Under the pieces are notes generated by a model that worked only from the letters and a program-made list of their open reading frames with translations, ran no database searches and was not told the DNA's origin. DNA of 15,382 nucleotides. Origin: Chitinophagales bacterium. GTDB lineage: Bacteria; Bacteroidota; Bacteroidia; Chitinophagales; Chitinophagaceae. The position numbers and the translations under genes are program-made. Location: contig JAAFHG010000042.1 of the NCBI GenBank assembly GCA_013297585.1, positions 1 through 15,382 on the forward strand, read 5' to 3'. Shown in pieces: positions 12,510 through 15,382 of the stretch; within the stretch, counting starts at the first letter, position 1; each line of letters starts with the position of its first letter.

Positions 12510-13865
12510 GTGAAAAAATTCATAGATACTCTTAAAAACATTTGGACGATTGAAGAATTACGTAATAAAATCATCGTAACCTTAGCATTCGTATTCGTTT
12601 ACCGTTTAGGTAATCACATCGTATTACCTGGTATCGACCCTACTTTATTAGATGCAGCTAAGGCCAATTCTAAGAGTAATGGTTTACTTAGTCTTTTTGA
12701 TACTTTTGCTGGTGGTGGCTTTTCTCAAGCTTCTATCCTTGCATTAGGTATTATGCCATATATCTCAGCGTCTATCTTTATGCAGTTAATGACTATTTTG
12801 GTACCTCAACTACAAAAGGTTCAGAAAGAAGGTGAAAGTGGTCGTAAAAAAATTAATCAATGGACACGTTACCTTACCATCATTGTAACAATCTTCCAAG
12901 CTGGTGCTTATATAGCTTATCTAAAAAGCCCAGGTTATGCTGAAGCCTTAATTCCTGCCTATGCTAACTTTTTTACAGTTTCTACAATTGTTACATTAAC
13001 TGCAGGTACATTATTTGTAATGTGGCTTGGCGAAAAAATACAAGATAAAGGTTTAGGTAATGGTACTTCTATCATTATCATGGTTGGTATCCTAGCTCGT
13101 TTACCACAATCAATTTTGCAAGAGTTTACCGCTAAAAGCGAAAAAGCAGGTGGTGGTTTATTAATCTTCTTAATTGAGGTTGCTATTTTAGTAGCTATCA
13201 TTATGGGCTTAATCATTTTAGTACAAGGTGTTCGTAAAATACCTGTAAACTACGCTAAGCAAATTATTGGTAACCGTCAATTTGGTGGTGCAAGACAATT
13301 TTTACCTGTAAAAGTTAACAGTGCTGGTGTTATGCCAATCATCTTTGCACAAGCTATTATGTTTTTACCAACCCTTGTTTCATTTACTAATTTAGACTCA
13401 GCTAAGGGCTTAGTAAAAATATTTAGCGATCACAGTAATGTTTGGTACATGATTATTTACTCTGTAATGGTAATTGGTTTTACATTCCTTTATACGGCTT
13501 TAATATTTAATCCAAAACAAATAGCTGAAGATTTAAAACGTAATAATGGTTTTGTACCGGGTGTTAAGCCAGGCGAACCAACTGCTGATTACATTGGAGC
13601 TATTATGGATAAAATCACTTTACCGGGTGCTATTTTCTTAGCTGCTGTAGGTATTTTACCAGGTTTTGCACAACGTTTAGGTGTAACGCAAGGTTTCAGT
13701 ACTTTCTTTGGTGGTACTAGCTTATTAATTATGGTAGGTGTAGTTCTTGATACTTTGCAACAAATAGAAACTTACTTATTAATGCGTCAGTATGATGGAT
13801 TAATGAGTAGCGGTCGGGTACAAGGCAGACAAGTATCTAGCAGTATGCCAACAACTACTATATAG
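12510..13865 (+). CDS. secY: Protein translocase channel SecY
   Basis: This 451-residue integral membrane protein should have ten transmembrane helices and form the channel of the Sec translocase with SecE and SecG. TM1 lies near 20-38. The plug and TM2 region carries FDTFAGGGFSQASILALGIM (63-82) followed by PYISASIFMQLM, the SecY signature, and the cytosolic loop GRKKINQWTRYLT (111-123) follows. The C-terminal loops contain GVKPGEPTADYI before TM9. The start is GTG at 12510, giving the conserved MKKFIDTLKNIW; no ATG nearby fits. The gene lies between two terminators (12444-12473 and 13890-13920). A one-mismatch -7 box (TAACTTTT, 12487-12494) precedes it without a clear -33 partner. Confidence 0.98.
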   Translation: MKKFIDTLKNIWTIEELRNKIIVTLAFVFVYRLGNHIVLPGIDPTLLDAAKANSKSNGLLSLFDTFAGGGFSQASILALGIMPYISASIFMQLMTILVPQLQKVQKEGESGRKKINQWTRYLTIIVTIFQAGAYIAYLKSPGYAEALIPAYANFFTVSTIVTLTAGTLFVMWLGEKIQDKGLGNGTSIIIMVGILARLPQSILQEFTAKSEKAGGGLLIFLIEVAILVAIIMGLIILVQGVRKIPVNYAKQIIGNRQFGGARQFLPVKVNSAGVMPIIFAQAIMFLPTLVSFTNLDSAKGLVKIFSDHSNVWYMIIYSVMVIGFTFLYTALIFNPKQIAEDLKRNNGFVPGVKPGEPTADYIGAIMDKITLPGAIFLAAVGILPGFAQRLGVTQGFSTFFGGTSLLIMVGVVLDTLQQIETYLLMRQYDGLMSSGRVQGRQVSSSMPTTTI

Positions 13866-13889
13866 ATTACATTATTTATATACATGCTT

Positions 13890-13920
13890 AAAACCTGTTG
13901 GGTATTCCTAACAGGTTTTT
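13890..13920 (+). terminator. Intrinsic terminator between secY and map
   Basis: AAAACCTGTTGGG (13890-13902) pairs with 13907-13919, ending AACAGGTTTT: 13 pairs including one G-U, with a UATT loop. Five T residues (13916-13920), then ATTTT, follow. This is a strong Rho-independent terminator 24 bases after the secY stop. Confidence 0.88.
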
Positions 13921-13986
13921 ATTTTAATACAGTTACTACTAACCTAAAGTATATAACTGATTTTGCAAATTTTAACAAGGGTAACA

Positions 13987-14817
13987 ATGAGTTTTTCGAA
14001 GAATTTGGTTTACTATAAAACAGAAGCTGAGATTGTATTGATGAAGAAGGCTGCAACCTTGGTTAGTAAAACACTTACTGAAGTAGCTAAAATATTAAAA
14101 CCGGGAGTAACTACATTACAAATTGATAGGCTTTGTGCAGAGTTTGTAAAGGACAATAATGCAATTCCTTCATTTTACAATTATAGAGGCTATCCACATA
14201 ATATTTGTGCAAGTGTTAACGATGTAGTGGTTCATGGTTTTCCTAATAATGTAGTGTTAAGAGATGGTGATATAGTATCTATTGATATGGGGGTTATTTT
14301 AAATGGCTGGCATGGTGATCATGCTTATACTTTTATTATAGGTGAAGCAAGTGAAGATGCAAAAAAACTAGTGAATATTACTAAAGAAAGTTTGTACAAA
14401 GGCATTGAAAAAGCAATTATCAATAATCGTATTGGTGATATTGCTTTTGCTATTCAAGAACATACCGAAAAGAAAAATAAATATGGTGTGGTGAGAGAAT
14501 TAGTTGGTCATGGACTTGGTAAAAATTTACATGAAGATCCTAATGTTCCAAATTTTGGTATGCGTGGAACTGGTATGAAATTGAAGGAAAACCTAGTACT
14601 TGCTATAGAGCCCATGATTAATATGGGTACTAAAGATGTTTTTACTGATAACGATGGATGGACTGTTAGAACAAAAGATGGTTTACCTTCAGTTCACTTT
14701 GAACATGATGTTTGTGTAAAACGGGGTAAAGCTTTAATATTATCAGATTATAGTATTATTGAAGCAGCTGAACAAGCTAATCCAAACTTGACACAATCAC
14801 CTGCAATACCGTTTTAA
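13987..14817 (+). CDS. map: Methionine aminopeptidase, type I
   Basis: Map removes the initiator Met from nascent proteins after deformylation. The pita-bread fold has all five metal ligands: D100 (SIDMG), D111 (HGDH), H175 (GHGLG), E208 (IEPM) and E239 (HFEHDV); H83 and H182 match the substrate-contacting histidines. I chose the ATG at 13987 (276 residues, MSFSKNLVYYKTEAEI). An in-frame TTG at 13963 would add eight residues, but it overlaps a promoter-like TGATTTTG (13958-13965, one mismatch to TAnnTTTG) and is unlikely. The gene follows the secY terminator, so it may have its own promoter. infA, usually next, is absent; a terminator and convergent kdsA follow instead. Confidence 0.96.
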   Translation: MSFSKNLVYYKTEAEIVLMKKAATLVSKTLTEVAKILKPGVTTLQIDRLCAEFVKDNNAIPSFYNYRGYPHNICASVNDVVVHGFPNNVVLRDGDIVSIDMGVILNGWHGDHAYTFIIGEASEDAKKLVNITKESLYKGIEKAIINNRIGDIAFAIQEHTEKKNKYGVVRELVGHGLGKNLHEDPNVPNFGMRGTGMKLKENLVLAIEPMINMGTKDVFTDNDGWTVRTKDGLPSVHFEHDVCVKRGKALILSDYSIIEAAEQANPNLTQSPAIPF

Positions 14818-14830
14818 TATAGTTGATACA

Positions 14831-14870
14831 ATTAAAAAGGACTTTCATACAACAGAAAGTCCTTTTTAAT
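14831..14870. terminator. Bidirectional terminator between map and kdsA
   Basis: ATTAAAAAGGACTTTC (14831-14846) pairs perfectly with its complement at 14855-14870: 16 pairs and an eight-base loop. A-runs on the left and T-runs on the right let it end transcription from both convergent genes. It confirms that the map transcript stops here. Confidence 0.9.
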
Positions 14871-14889
14871 TTATTGAAGATGTATTTTA

Positions 14890-15382
14890 CTAGATAACAG
14901 CTTTTCTTACTCGCACCAATTGTTCTAATAGATTTTCCAATTTACTTAGGTGCAACATATTGGCACCATCACTTAAAGCTACAGCAGGGTTTGGGTGTGT
15001 TTCAATAAATATACCATCAGCACCAGTAGCAATAGCAGCTTTAGCGATAGTTGTAATTAGATTAGGATTACCACCTGTAACGCCACTTGTTTGATTAGGT
15101 TGTTGCAAACTGTGTGTACAATCCATTATTACAGGTACACCATGTTCACTCATCCAAGGGATATTTCTGTAGTCAACCACTAAATCTTGATAACCAAAAA
15201 AGTTACCTCTTTCGGTAAGCATCACTTGGTTGTTACCTGCTTTTTGAACTTTTTCTACTGCAAACTTCATAGAAGGGCCATTTAAAAACTGCCCTTTTTT
15301 TACGTTTACTACTTTACCTGTTTCAGCAGCAGCTACTAATAAGTCTGTTTGTCTACATAAAAAGGCAGGTATTTGTAAAATA
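14890..15382 (-). CDS. kdsA: 3-deoxy-8-phosphooctulonate synthase (KDO-8-P synthase), C-terminal part
   Basis: The frame is open to the window end, so the N-terminus is missing; 163 residues remain (about 60% of the enzyme). KdsA condenses phosphoenolpyruvate with arabinose 5-phosphate to make KDO-8-phosphate for lipid A-core synthesis. Visible motifs are VVNVKKGQFLNGPS (fragment residues 24-37), TERGNFFGY, MDCTHSLQQP and FIETHPNPAVALSDGA. The His of THSLQ, Glu of IETHP and Asp of LSDG correspond in spacing to the metal ligands H185, E222 and D233 of the Aquifex enzyme. The fourth ligand, which separates metal-dependent (Cys) from metal-free (Asn) enzymes, is off the window. The ATG at 15268-15270 is an internal Met, not the start. 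Confidence 0.93.
   Translation of the reverse strand, partial: ILQIPAFLCRQTDLLVAAAETGKVVNVKKGQFLNGPSMKFAVEKVQKAGNNQVMLTERGNFFGYQDLVVDYRNIPWMSEHGVPVIMDCTHSLQQPNQTSGVTGGNPNLITTIAKAAIATGADGIFIETHPNPAVALSDGANMLHLSKLENLLEQLVRVRKAVI

Noticed and set aside
13963..13986. TTG at 13963 as the start of map
   Set aside because: It would add eight residues not expected for the family and overlaps a promoter-like box; the ATG at 13987 is better.
15268..15270. ATG as the start of a short 126-residue kdsA
   Set aside because: The frame continues upstream with conserved KdsA sequence (VVNVKKGQF), so this is an internal Met of a gene that runs off the window.
1..15382. CRISPR array, tRNA or rRNA genes, toxin-antitoxin or defence genes
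   Set aside because: Looked for on both strands; no regularly spaced repeats, cloverleaf or suitable coding pairs were seen.

Overview
The window is a chromosomal segment of a low-GC Gram-negative bacterium, almost certainly Bacteroidota, and by overall protein character plausibly Chitinophagaceae or a close relative (the family is my inference). Four things point there. The main operon has a promoter of the Bacteroidota type (TTTG, 19 bases, TAnnTTTG). Start codons follow A-rich stretches and, with one exception, lack Shine-Dalgarno sequences. The ribosomal gene order and protein forms fit the phylum. A kdsA gene implies an LPS-type outer membrane.

Layout. Positions 1-1974 (minus strand) carry a truncated, secreted Sel1-repeat protein preceded by a secreted GH5 glycoside hydrolase. 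A divergent 165-base region (1975-2139) holds the ribosomal promoter. From 2140 to 12427 the plus strand carries the joined S10 and spc gene sets without interruption: rpsJ, rplC, rplD, rplW, rplB, rpsS, rplV, rpsC, rplP, rpmC, rpsQ, rplN, rplX, rplE, rpsN, rpsH, rplF, rplR, rpsE, rpmD, rplO. Then follow secY (12510-13865) and map (13987-14817). A convergent kdsA fragment (14890-15382, minus) closes the window.

The proteins are ordinary: 21 ribosomal proteins, the Sec channel that receives nascent membrane and secreted proteins, and the aminopeptidase that trims their N-terminal Met. All appear intact. The str genes (rpsL, rpsG, fusA) are not upstream, and the alpha genes (infA, rpmJ, rpsM, rpsK, rpsD, rpoA, rplQ) do not follow map.

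The interest lies in non-coding sequence. (1) The 309-base rpsJ-rplC gap contains an inverted-repeat element and then a structured leader with mutually exclusive pairings and a hairpin loop complementary to the rplC start codon; this is a candidate autoregulatory leader. (2) A related inverted-repeat element fills the rplW-rplB gap. (3) Intrinsic terminators follow rplO, secY and map in turn, so ribosomal, translocation and processing genes could be expressed at stepped levels. (4) Most longer spc intercistronic gaps hold small hairpins. (5) rplE alone has a strong Shine-Dalgarno sequence. I found no defence system, CRISPR array, tRNA, rRNA or intact mobile element. The window is a housekeeping locus with possibly undescribed RNA-level control, not a new protein system.
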